Origin: JALYNX01 sp963746905
Lineage (GTDB): Bacteria > Actinomycetota > Acidimicrobiia > Spongiisociales > ZC4RG35
Direction of reading: 5' to 3'
Length of the DNA stretch: 28,884 nucleotides
NCBI GenBank assembly: GCA_963746905.1
Contig: CAVVCY010000005.1
Span: 1-28,884, forward strand
Under the pieces are notes generated by a model, which saw only the letters and a program-made list of their open reading frames with translations, did no database searches and was not told where the DNA came from. Below, in pieces: positions 17,401 through 24,005 of the stretch. The number at the start of each line of letters is the position of its first letter. Position 1 is the stretch's first letter. Made by a program: the position numbers and the translations under genes.

Positions 17401-17976
17401 ATGAGGGCTGTCACCCGCAACGGGCAGATCATGTCGGACGAGGAAGTGAGATTCGCCGAGCTCTACCGCCGTTACGGCAGACAACTCAACGCCTATTGCC
17501 TCCGACGGACACCACGATCTCAGGCAGCCGACGCAGTGGCCGAAACCTTCCTGGTGGCATGGAGGAAGATCGAGCAGATCCCCGAGGGGGAGGCCGCTCT
17601 CCCCTGGCTCTATGCAGTCGCCTACCGGGTCGTCTCCCATCAATGGCGATACAAGACACGCAGTCGAAAACTCGTCGAGCGTCTCGGCGGTCTGGCCGAT
17701 GTCGAATCCCCACCCCCGGACGTGCTCCTGGTCCGAAGCGAGGAGTACCGGATGGTGATCAAGGCGTCGTCCCGGTTGAAGGCAATCGACCAAGAGGTCC
17801 TGCGTTTGACCCTGTGGGAGGAGCTCTCGCACGCCGACGTCGCCGTAGTGCTCGGGATCGAGGCCAGCGCGGTCAAACAGCGTGCTTACCGGGCCCGTCG
17901 CAACCTTGCCAACGAGTACCAAAAGTTGACCAAAGATCCCCAGCCCCCCGCTGCTCAGAAAGGAGGTGCATCGTGA
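17401..17976 (+). CDS. ECF RNA polymerase sigma factor, copy 1
   Basis: 191-residue extracytoplasmic-function sigma factor. Sigma-2 is FAELYRRYGRQLNAYCLRRT, DAVAETFLVAWRKIEQIPEG and LPWLYAVAYRVVSHQWRYK. Sigma-4 is KAIDQEVLRLTLWEELSHAD followed by VAVVLGIEASAVKQRAYRAR. ATG at 17401 is preceded directly by GTG; ATG at 17431 is a further option, and I see no convincing Shine-Dalgarno for any. The 3' end contains AGGAGG (17961-17966), positioned 6 nt before the GTG of the next gene, and the two overlap as GTGA. This is tight sigma/partner coupling. It is clearly paralogous to the sigma factor at 18873 and has the same length. The frame is intact, unlike its neighbours. Confidence 0.9.
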   Translation: MRAVTRNGQIMSDEEVRFAELYRRYGRQLNAYCLRRTPRSQAADAVAETFLVAWRKIEQIPEGEAALPWLYAVAYRVVSHQWRYKTRSRKLVERLGGLADVESPPPDVLLVRSEEYRMVIKASSRLKAIDQEVLRLTLWEELSHADVAVVLGIEASAVKQRAYRARRNLANEYQKLTKDPQPPAAQKGGAS

Positions 17977-18734
17977 CCATCGATGACCAGGTCGCTGCAC
18001 TGTTCGCTAAGGCGAACCCGGTGCCGTCCCTGGACCTGCTCGACCCCGTCGAGCCGCTGGACATGCGTCGCCTCGAAGACCGATCCGAAAGGAGCAGCGC
18101 AATGGCCGACGTCGAGACGATCCAGCCCAAGAAGGAGGAGCGGCGACCGAGAGCAGGACTTCTGCTCGGTCTCGCCATGGCCGTGATCGGGTTCGTAGCC
18201 CTGGGTTTCTTGGTCACCAGGGACGACAGGGTCGCCTCCCCCGTTCGTCGCTACCGCCTATATCGATGCCCGGGCCGAGGCGGATTTCGAGGCGATGCAG
18301 GATTTGGTGGCACCCGATGCCGCCATCGACCTCGATCTGGTCCGTGGCCATGACGAATGGGAGCGAGCAACCGGGTGGGTCTTCACCAACCTCGGGTGCG
18401 AGGAGCGATCCCGCGGCCTCGGCTGCCCGATCGAGGGCGCTCCGGCCCAATGGTGCTCTCGTCTACTGCCCATACGCGTCGACGAACCCCTGGTTCGAAG
18501 CTCTGGGCCTCGAGCCGGGTCTCGAGAGGACGGGTACCTGGGCGATGACGGTCATCCAGAGCATCACCGAGAAGAACCGGGGAGGCATGGGAGGCCTTCC
18601 GTCAGTGGGTCATCGCCAATCACGGCTCCGATGTCAACACGATGTACGACACGGGCGCCGCCCGGTTGACTTCCGAATCGATCGCCCTCTGGGAGCAGTA
18701 CACCGAGGAGTTCGTCGCCGAGCACGCAGGCTGA
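17973..18734 (+). CDS. Membrane-anchored NTF2-like protein, putative partner of sigma copy 1, three frameshifts
   Basis: Begins GTG with TIDDQVAALFAKANPVPSLD, a cytoplasmic stretch of about 68 residues, then one membrane helix (GLLLGLAMAVIGFVALGFLV). An outside domain resembling NTF2/SnoaL-like families follows: FVATAYIDARAEADFEAMQD, GHDEWERATGWVFTNLGCEE, NGALVYCPYASTNPWFEALG, and FRQWVIANHGSDVNTMYDTG ending EEFVAEHAG. These pieces lie in three frames. Changes are needed near 18238-18246, 18445-18462 and 18578-18588, each one surplus or two missing bases. The position directly after an ECF sigma gene and the topology suggest an anti-sigma factor or sensor, though no zinc-type anti-sigma motif is present. 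Two cysteines (GCEE and VYC) are conserved in all copies of the domain in this window. Confidence 0.72.
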
Positions 18735-18747
18735 TTCGGCTCGATCA

Positions 18748-18779
18748 GGCCACGGAGACGTACCATCGTCCCCGTGGCC
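18748..18779 (+). repeat. Inverted repeat, copy 1 (arms 13 bp, spacer TACCAT)
   Basis: GGCCACGGAGACG (18748-18760), TACCAT, CGTCCCCGTGGCC (18767-18779). Twelve of 13 pairs match. Relative to the copy at 20744 the third base pair is C-G instead of T-A, a compensatory change. It stands directly before the vestigial deaminase start and forms part of a direct repeat of about 45 bp with 20744 onward. Confidence 0.8.
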
Positions 18780-18824
18780 GACCCATTCCTCGACTCCCGG
18801 CCACGCCTACCTTCGATCGGCTGA
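18774..18824 (+). pseudogene. Vestigial 5' end of the cytosine deaminase gene
   Basis: GTG followed by codons for ADPFLDSRPRLPSIG and a stop. The first residues and the preceding DNA match the real deaminase at 20770 (V-T-D-P-F-L), then similarity stops. It reads as the stub left when a sigma/NTF2 module was duplicated next to the deaminase gene. It is unlikely to encode a functional product. Confidence 0.6.
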
Positions 18825-18835
18825 GCCAGAATTCG

Positions 18836-18845
18836 GGTGATCTCC
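18836..18845 (+). promoter_or_regulatory. Shared upstream element of sigma gene 2
   Basis: GGTGATCTCC, 37 bp before the ATG of the second ECF sigma gene. It matches the element at 17364 in nine of ten bases and in spacing. Confidence 0.35.
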
Positions 18846-18872
18846 GCTTCCGGCCGGAGACAAGGATGGGTG

Positions 18873-19448
18873 ATGAAGTCGGAGACCAAGCATCGATCGG
18901 CAACCGGCGAGTCCGAGGCGAAGTTCGTCGACATCTACCGCCGTCACCACAAGCCGATCCAGGCGTACTGCGCCCGGCGCACCCCCGCGTCGCAGGTCGA
19001 TGACGCAGTCGCCGAGACGTTCCTGGTTGCCTGGCGCCGGGTCGACGAAGTCCCCGAAGGTGCTGCAACTCTCCCCTGGCTCTACGGCGTTGCCTACCGC
19101 GTCCTCTCCCGTCAGTGGAGGCACAAGGCGCGGAGTCGGAGGCTCATCGAGCGAGTTCGAGGCCTCGCGGGCGAAGAGTCGACGTCACCCGAGGTGTTCC
19201 TGGTGCGGAACGCCGAATACCGGGAGGTGCTCATTGCCTGTTCCCGACTGCATCCGGTCGATCAGGAGGTGCTCCGCCTCACGGTATGGGAGGAGCTGCC
19301 CCATGCCGACGTTGCAGTCGTGCTCGGAATAGCGGTTGGAGCCGTGCGACAACGCCTGTACCGCGCACGCCGGAATCTGACCGCCGAATACAACCGACTG
19401 ACCGACGATCGCACGCCCCCCGCTGCTCTGAAAGGAGGTGGATCGTGA
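18873..19448 (+). CDS. ECF RNA polymerase sigma factor, copy 2
   Basis: 191-residue paralogue of the sigma factor at 17401, identical in length and similar along its whole sequence. Sigma-2 is FVDIYRRHHKPIQAYCARRT, DAVAETFLVAWRRVDEVPEG and LPWLYGVAYRVLSRQWRHK. Sigma-4 is HPVDQEVLRLTVWEELPHAD and VAVVLGIAVGAVRQRLYRAR. The start is ATG 18873, with AAGGA 6 nt upstream and a GTG directly before it, as in copy 1; an in-frame GTG at 18837 is less likely. The C-terminal end contains AGGAGG (19433-19438) for the next gene, whose GTG overlaps the stop as GTGA. Divergence lies mainly in the region 2-4 linker and after sigma-4, so promoter preference may have partly diverged. Confidence 0.9.
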   Translation: MKSETKHRSATGESEAKFVDIYRRHHKPIQAYCARRTPASQVDDAVAETFLVAWRRVDEVPEGAATLPWLYGVAYRVLSRQWRHKARSRRLIERVRGLAGEESTSPEVFLVRNAEYREVLIACSRLHPVDQEVLRLTVWEELPHADVAVVLGIAVGAVRQRLYRARRNLTAEYNRLTDDRTPPAALKGGGS

Positions 19449-20725
19449 AGACAGAAGGACAGGTGATGGCGTTGTTCGCCAGGGCGAACCCGGTTTCTTC
19501 GTTGGACCTGCTCGAACCGATCGAAGCTGATCGAGCTCGACCACCTCATCCGATCCGATAGGAGCAGTGCAGATGACCGAAGTCCAAACAATCGAGTTGA
19601 GACCAGAAGGCCAAAGCCCAAAACCCCGACTTGCACTGATCGTGGCCATGACAGTGATCGCGGTAGTGGCCGGGGGATTCCTGGTCACCAGCAAAAGCTG
19701 GTGGCCTCGCCCGTCTCGGTCGCCACGGAGTTCATGGACGCTCTCGCCGAGCACGACGGGGACACGCGTCGGAACTCTTTTCTCCCGATGGCACCTTTGA
19801 CGACAAGTACCCGAGCAATCTTCCCATCGTCGCCGAATGGGACCGAGCAGTCGGGTGGCTCGAAACAAACCAGGGATGCGAGGAGATATCCACAAGCGCA
19901 GCGGGCACCCTGGTCGCCTGCCCGTTTATTCGGCAGACCGACTGGATTCTGGCACTTGGTCTCGAGCCGGTAACGAACAATATCTATGAGATCCTGGTCG
20001 CCAAGGGGCAGATCCAGTCCGTGGTGGAGACCGACAACGGGGAAGTCAGCCGCGACGGGATGATCGAAGCCTCTGTCACGTTCCAATCCTGGGTTCGTGC
20101 GAGCCATCCCGATGATTACGCGACGATGTACGGCTCAGGCGGTCAGTGGTTGATCGACCCGGCCGCCATTGCCCTCTACGAGAAGTACACCGACGAGTTC
20201 GTGTCATACATGGCCTCGCCCGAGTCAGTCGCCAGGGCGTTCATGGGTGCCCTCAACACCCATGACGGGAACGCGGCGTTGGAACTCCTTGCTGAAGATG
20301 CGAGGTACAAGGGGCTCTCCCTGCTGAGCGACCTTCCTTTAGCCCTCGACCTCGATCGAGCAATCGGCGAGCACTTCACGATCCAGGGTTGCGAGGAGGT
20401 ATCCACTGACGCAAACGGAACCCTGGTCGACTGCCGATTCATCGTCGAGAGCGACGTATCCCGGGCCCTCGGTATCGAACCAGTGTCGGTGATTTACACT
20501 ATCAGGGTCGACGAGGGGCATATCCAGACTGTGGACGCGACCTGCTGTGAGGACGTCCCAGGCGTGGAAGACCCCTGGATCACGTTCCGCAACTGGGTCA
20601 AGGAAAACCATCCTGACGACATGGCCACGATGTATTTCGGGGAGGGTGGTGCGCACCTCAACCCGGAGTCGATCGCACTGTTCGAGCAGTACACCGACGA
20701 GTTCGTCGCGTCGCTCGAGGCTTGA
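19445..20725 (+). CDS. Membrane-anchored protein with two NTF2-like domains, putative partner of sigma copy 2, four frameshifts near the 5' end
   Basis: Same plan as the protein at 17973 but with the outer domain doubled. It starts GTG, KTEGQVMALFARANPVSSLD, then MTEVQTIELRPEGQ, a membrane helix (LALIVAMTVIAVVAGGFLV), and domain A (SPVSVATEFMDALAEHDGDT ... WLETNQGCEEISTSAAGTLV, ending YEKYTDEFVSYM). Domain B follows (SPESVARAFMGALNTHDGNA ... FTIQGCEEVSTDANGTLVDC, ending FEQYTDEFVASLEA). Frame changes are needed near 19522-19530, 19565-19573, 19696-19703 and 19763-19770. From about 19770 to the stop at 20725 the frame is continuous. Each domain keeps the cysteine pair (GCEE and LV-x-C), suggesting a disulfide outside the membrane; domain B also has CCED. 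A role as anti-sigma or sensor is inferred from position and topology only. Confidence 0.72.
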
Positions 20726-20743
20726 CCACCCTCAACGCCAACA

Positions 20744-20775
20744 GGTCACGGAGACGTACCATCGTCTCCGTGACC
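20744..20775 (+). promoter_or_regulatory. Inverted repeat copy 2 spanning -10 box and start of the deaminase gene
   Basis: GGTCACGGAGACG (20744-20756), TACCAT (20757-20762), CGTCTCCGTGACC (20763-20775): 13-bp perfect arms. The spacer TACCAT fits a TAnnnT -10 box, and the GTG start (20770) lies 7 nt after it, inside the right arm. If transcription starts at the GTG, the repeat acts as DNA, for example an operator covering the -10 box. On read-through RNA it would form a strong hairpin hiding the start codon. Confidence 0.7.
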
Positions 20776-21213
20776 GACCCTTTCCTCAAAGCCGCCATCG
20801 ACGAGGCCGAGCAAGGTCTGGCTGAGGGTGGGATTCCGATCGGGTCGGTGCTGGTGGTCGACGGCAAGATCGTGGGCCGGGGTCACAACCAGCGGATCCA
20901 GAAGGGAAGCCCGACGCTGCACGGGGAGATGGATGCCCTGGAGAACGCCGGCCGTCTCCCCGTCTCCGCCTATCGCAAAGCCACCATCTACACCACCCTC
21001 TCCCCATGTGACATGTGCACCGGGGCCATCCTGCTCTATGGGATCCCCCGGGTGGTGATCGGGGAGAACCGGACCTTCCTCGGCGCGGAGGACCTGCTCC
21101 GGTCTCGAGGCGTCGAAGTCGTCGTTGTCGACGATCTCAGATGCGTCCGGATGATGGAGGAGTTCATCGCGACCCATCCCGACCTATGGAACGAGGACAT
21201 CGGCGAGGGCTAG
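20770..21213 (+). CDS. Cytosine deaminase of the fungal FCY1 type (CDA superfamily)
   Basis: Zinc hydrolase predicted to convert cytosine to uracil in pyrimidine salvage. In 147 residues it carries the zinc and proton-transfer motif TLHGEMDALEN and the zinc motif TLSPCDMCTGAI. It follows yeast Fcy1 along its length, including GRGHNQRIQKGS, YGIPRVVIGEN, the C-terminal VEVVVVDDLRC and WNEDIGE. Those C-terminal parts separate it from tRNA adenosine deaminase TadA and from guanine deaminase. The start is GTG 20770, chosen because the -10 box and inverted repeat abut it and the truncated copy at 18774 starts at the same codon. The gene ends 6 bp from the convergent enoyl-CoA hydratase gene. Substrate is inferred from family similarity; other small nucleobases are possible. 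Confidence 0.9.
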   Translation: MTDPFLKAAIDEAEQGLAEGGIPIGSVLVVDGKIVGRGHNQRIQKGSPTLHGEMDALENAGRLPVSAYRKATIYTTLSPCDMCTGAILLYGIPRVVIGENRTFLGAEDLLRSRGVEVVVVDDLRCVRMMEEFIATHPDLWNEDIGEG

Positions 21214-21219
21214 CTGTCC

Positions 21220-21999
21220 TTACTTGCCCTTCCACACCGGCGGGCGTTTTTCCAGGAAAGCGGCGACACCCTCCGCCATGTCCTCGGTGCCCAGGGCCAC
21301 GGCTTGGGCCTGGCCCTCCCATCCCAGGGCATCGGCCATGCTCGATTCGAAGGAGGCGTTGAGCGTCTGCTTGACGAACATCTGGCCCATCGGGGCCCCG
21401 GCCAGAAGGCTCTCCGCCAGTTCGGTGACTCGCGCCTCCAACTCCTCCGCCGGGACCACCTCGAGGACCAGTCCGATGGCGAGCGCCTCCTCGGCTCCAA
21501 TGATCCGCCCGGAAAGCGCCAACTCCTTGGCTCGTTGCAGCCCGACGATCCGGGGCAGGAGCCAGGTTCCTCCGAAGTCCACGGTGAGACCTCGCTTGAC
21601 GAAGATCTCGGAGAAACGGGCACGGTCAGTGGCCACGACGAGATCGCAGCCGAGGGCAAGGTTCATCCCGGCGCCCACCGCCACCCCGTCGACAGCCGCG
21701 ATGGTCGGTTTGGTCAGTCGATGCAGAGTCAGAGCGGCCGACCCGATCTCCTTCATCCGCTGATGACGGTCGGTGATGGACTGCAGGGCATCTAGGCGAG
21801 TGGGGTCGAGATCAGCCCCGGCACAGAACTCTCCCCCCGCCCCGGTCACAACGAGGATCCGTTGCCCGGAGCCCTCGAAATCCTCGAATGCGGACCGAAG
21901 CTCGCCCCAACCGTCGAACGGGATCGCGTTCTTCCGGTCCGGGCGGTCAATCGTCATCCAACGCACCGGGCCACGGTCCTCGGATGAGAGCCAGGTCAT
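21220..21999 (-). CDS. Enoyl-CoA hydratase/isomerase family protein
   Basis: Crotonase-fold protein of 259 residues, probably in fatty acid or aromatic acid degradation. Visible features are RPDRKNAI near the N terminus, the oxyanion-hole segments GAGGEFCAGADLD and AAVDGVAVGAGMNLALGCDL, and the FVKRGLTVDFGGTWLLPRIV segment. The last has Asp in DFGG rather than the second Glu of classical hydratases, a pattern typical of PaaG-like isomerases, so isomerase activity is as likely as hydration. The ATG at 21999 has TACCGT 7 nt upstream, the leaderless layout. It is divergent from the small gene pair at 22043. Confidence 0.88.
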   Translation of the reverse strand: MTWLSSEDRGPVRWMTIDRPDRKNAIPFDGWGELRSAFEDFEGSGQRILVVTGAGGEFCAGADLDPTRLDALQSITDRHQRMKEIGSAALTLHRLTKPTIAAVDGVAVGAGMNLALGCDLVVATDRARFSEIFVKRGLTVDFGGTWLLPRIVGLQRAKELALSGRIIGAEEALAIGLVLEVVPAEELEARVTELAESLLAGAPMGQMFVKQTLNASFESSMADALGWEGQAQAVALGTEDMAEGVAAFLEKRPPVWKGK

Positions 22000-22006
22000 G
22001 GCGTTG

Positions 22007-22012
22007 ACGGTA
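22007..22012 (-). promoter_or_regulatory. -10 box of leaderless enoyl-CoA hydratase gene promoter
   Basis: TACCGT on the minus strand, seven bases before the ATG at 21999. It lies 18 bp from the plus-strand TACCGT that serves the divergent gene. Confidence 0.45.
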
Positions 22013-22030
22013 GACCGACCGCATCGCCGT

Positions 22031-22036
22031 TACCGT
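22031..22036 (+). promoter_or_regulatory. -10 box of leaderless promoter for the small membrane protein
   Basis: TACCGT, six bases before the GTG at 22043. Same hexamer as the divergent promoter at 22007. Confidence 0.45.
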
Positions 22037-22042
22037 TCGCTT

Positions 22043-22156
22043 GTGGGTTTCAACCCCTTTCGAGAGCAGAACAAGAGTGCGGCCGACATCGCGGCCATGG
22101 TCGTCGCGCTCGTTGCGATCCTGGCAGTCGTGGCATGGGCGATCTTCTCGGGGTGA
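22043..22156 (+). CDS. Small single-pass membrane protein
   Basis: 37-residue product starting GTG: a short polar N terminus (GFNPFREQNKSAAD) and one hydrophobic helix (IAAMVVALVAILAVVAWAIF). I do not recognise a named family. Support comes from the TACCGT-N6-GTG promoter layout, from the GTGA overlap with the next gene and from the coherent membrane-protein composition. The open frame upstream (from 21773) is antisense to the hydratase gene and was discarded. Confidence 0.6.
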   Translation: MGFNPFREQNKSAADIAAMVVALVAILAVVAWAIFSG

Positions 22157-22353
22157 CAGTCAGCCCGGTGCAGCCCTATGCGGCCCGCAAGGAGTACCTG
22201 TGCCCGGGTTGTCAGAACACGATCCCCCCGGGAACATTTCACGTCGTCGTGGTTCCCGATGACGAGCCGGACCTGCGTCGCCATTGGCATCACGGCTGCT
22301 GGCACAAGGAAATGCGGCGCCGCTTCGGCGCCACTCAGGCGTCGCGGCGCTGA
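22153..22353 (+). CDS. Small CxxC/HxxC putative zinc-binding protein conserved in actinobacteria
   Basis: 66 residues with YLCPGCQNTIPPGTFHVVVV followed by RHWHHGCWHKEMRRRF; the CPGC and HHGCWH clusters look like one zinc site. Similar short proteins occur in actinobacterial genomes, often mislabelled as ATP/GTP-binding; function is unknown. The GTG at 22153 overlaps the stop of the small membrane protein as GTGA, so the two form an operon. An alternative ATG at 22135 adds six residues. Its 3' end overlaps the convergent ABC permease gene by 19 bp. Confidence 0.75.
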   Translation: MTVSPVQPYAARKEYLCPGCQNTIPPGTFHVVVVPDDEPDLRRHWHHGCWHKEMRRRFGATQASRR

Positions 22354-23099
22354 AGGCCCCACCAGGTCAAGGCGAGTCCCAGAATCGTCCATCCGGCGAT
22401 GATGGCCAGGGCATGAGCCTGGCTGAGATCCCCACCGGGGACGAAGGCCCCGAACGAGCCGCCCATGTCGACGTCGAACAGGCCGTTGGTTGCCGCCGAC
22501 AGTGAGACGTTCTGATAGGGAGCCCAGATGGCAAGGATGCTCTCGGCGAACGAGAAGGCGATAACCGCTCCGATGGCAGGGCCCACCGAGCGCAGCATTG
22601 CGATCGCGCCCATCGCCAACGCAACCCAGGCGATCTGAATCACACCCACCTTCCAGGCGATGTCGAGCCAGTCGGCGGCCGACGGGCCCCCCTCGCCATC
22701 GGCGACGATGGCGGTGAGGACTGCCCATCCGGCGATGGCGAGAAGCATGGCCAGCCAAGAAGCACTCGTGATCACAGCGAGTCGGGCGCCGATATGAGCC
22801 GGCTTGCTCGGGTTCCGGGTCAGTGACGTTGCCCACACCGTCGATGCCAGGTCGGCACCGATCAATACCACCGCAAGGATCATCGGGAACCAGGTCTGGC
22901 CGACGACCTGTTGTGCCCCAACCAGGTAGGCGTCAGGCTTGGTCAGTACCGGGACATCCTGGGCCAGATCCGGAGCGATCTTGCCGAAGATGAGCAAGAA
23001 GAACGCCACAAGTGCGACCAGGAATCCCAGGATGAGGACCATCACCGGATAGAGCTTGCGCCTGCTGATCTTGAGGTATTCGGCGTGGACCAGGCTCAT
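22335..23099 (-). CDS. ABC-2 type transporter permease
   Basis: 254-residue membrane protein with about six hydrophobic helices, starting SLVHAEYLKISRRKLYPVMV. This N-terminal YLKI.RRK pattern is typical of ABC-2 permeases that pair with a separate ATPase. A loop after the first helix (KIAPDLAQDVPVLTKPDAYL) is probably outside. The start ATG overlaps the stop of the ATPase gene as ATGA. The substrate cannot be told from sequence; lipid, peptide or drug export are the usual roles of such two-gene systems. Confidence 0.85.
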   Translation of the reverse strand: MSLVHAEYLKISRRKLYPVMVLILGFLVALVAFFLLIFGKIAPDLAQDVPVLTKPDAYLVGAQQVVGQTWFPMILAVVLIGADLASTVWATSLTRNPSKPAHIGARLAVITSASWLAMLLAIAGWAVLTAIVADGEGGPSAADWLDIAWKVGVIQIAWVALAMGAIAMLRSVGPAIGAVIAFSFAESILAIWAPYQNVSLSAATNGLFDVDMGGSFGAFVPGGDLSQAHALAIIAGWTILGLALTWWGLQRRDA

Positions 23100-23998
23100 G
23101 GTGCGGCCTCGGTCGTCATTCCAAGAAAAACGGCTTCCAACGAGCTCCGAGCCGAGGTGACCTCGCTCGGGTAGATACCGGATCGTGCCAGGACCTCGAT
23201 GATGCGGCTGCCGTCCCCTTCGTGCACTGTCAGGGCATCCGCCGCTGTCAAAGACTCGATCCCGGCCGCGGCCAGGGCCGCTATCGCCGCGCTCTGGTTG
23301 GCAACGACCACCCTGGTTCCACCACCATCTCCCAGCAATTCGTCGAGAGTGCCTTGGACGAGGAGCCGGCCATGGTTGACAACGACTACGTAGTCAGCGA
23401 GGGCCTCGATGTCGGCAAGGTCGTGACTGGACACCACCACCGTGCGGCCCTCGTCGGCAATCTGGCGAAGGCGCTCTCGGAAGTCTCGCTGTCCGGCCGG
23501 GTCGAGACCATCGAGTGGCTCGTCCAAGAGCAAGAGATCCGGCTCCCCGAGGAGTGCCGCGGCCAGGGCCAGACGTTGCCGCATCCCTTTGGAGTACTGC
23601 TCGACCCGGCGATTGGCGTCCTGGGTCAGCCCGACGAACTCGAGCATCTCATCGATTCGCTCATGCCCGAAACCGAGGGTGTCCGCCGCAACCAACAGGT
23701 TGATTCGCCCGCCAAGGGCCTTGATGAGGCCGGGCTCCTCGATGATGGCTCCGACCTGTTTGGTGACGGCCTTCAATTCGCCCGGCACCCGATGACCGAG
23801 GACCTCGATGCGCCCGCTGTTGGGCCGGGTCAGTCCGAGCAGCGATCGGAAAGTGGTCGTCTTGCCGGCTCCGTTAGGACCGAGGAACCCGGTGATCGCA
23901 CCCGACGGGATGGTGAAGTCGAGACCATCCAGCGCCTTGGTCTTCTTGTAGTGCTTGACCAGTCCTTCGACGGTGATCGCGTTTGAGGGGTCGGCCAT
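23096..23998 (-). CDS. ABC transporter ATP-binding protein
   Basis: 300-residue ATPase partner of the downstream permease. It has Walker A GPNGAGKT, the Q-loop region VTKQVGAIIEEPGL, signature YSKGMRQRLALAAALL, Walker B LLLLDEPLDGLDP and the H-loop VVVSSHDLAD. The stretch after residue 220 (RVVVANQSAAIAALAAAGIE and on to SSLEAVFLGMT) is the C-terminal domain common in ABC-2-type exporters. ATG 23998 is preferred over TTG 24007 because TAGCTT lies 7 nt before the ATG with TTGACA 18 bp further upstream. Confidence 0.93.
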   Translation of the reverse strand: MADPSNAITVEGLVKHYKKTKALDGLDFTIPSGAITGFLGPNGAGKTTTFRSLLGLTRPNSGRIEVLGHRVPGELKAVTKQVGAIIEEPGLIKALGGRINLLVAADTLGFGHERIDEMLEFVGLTQDANRRVEQYSKGMRQRLALAAALLGEPDLLLLDEPLDGLDPAGQRDFRERLRQIADEGRTVVVSSHDLADIEALADYVVVVNHGRLLVQGTLDELLGDGGGTRVVVANQSAAIAALAAAGIESLTAADALTVHEGDGSRIIEVLARSGIYPSEVTSARSSLEAVFLGMTTEAAP

Positions 23999-24005
23999 TG
24001 CGACC

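Noticed and set aside
18748..20775. Inverted repeats as ends of a transposable element
   Set aside because: The two copies are in direct orientation, no transposase lies between them and no target duplication is seen; duplication of the sigma module explains them better.
20770..21213. Deaminase as tRNA adenosine deaminase TadA
   Set aside because: The CDA zinc motifs are shared, but the QKGS-x-TLHGE segment and the VVVVDD...EDIGE end follow FCY1, and the RNA-binding features of TadA are lacking.
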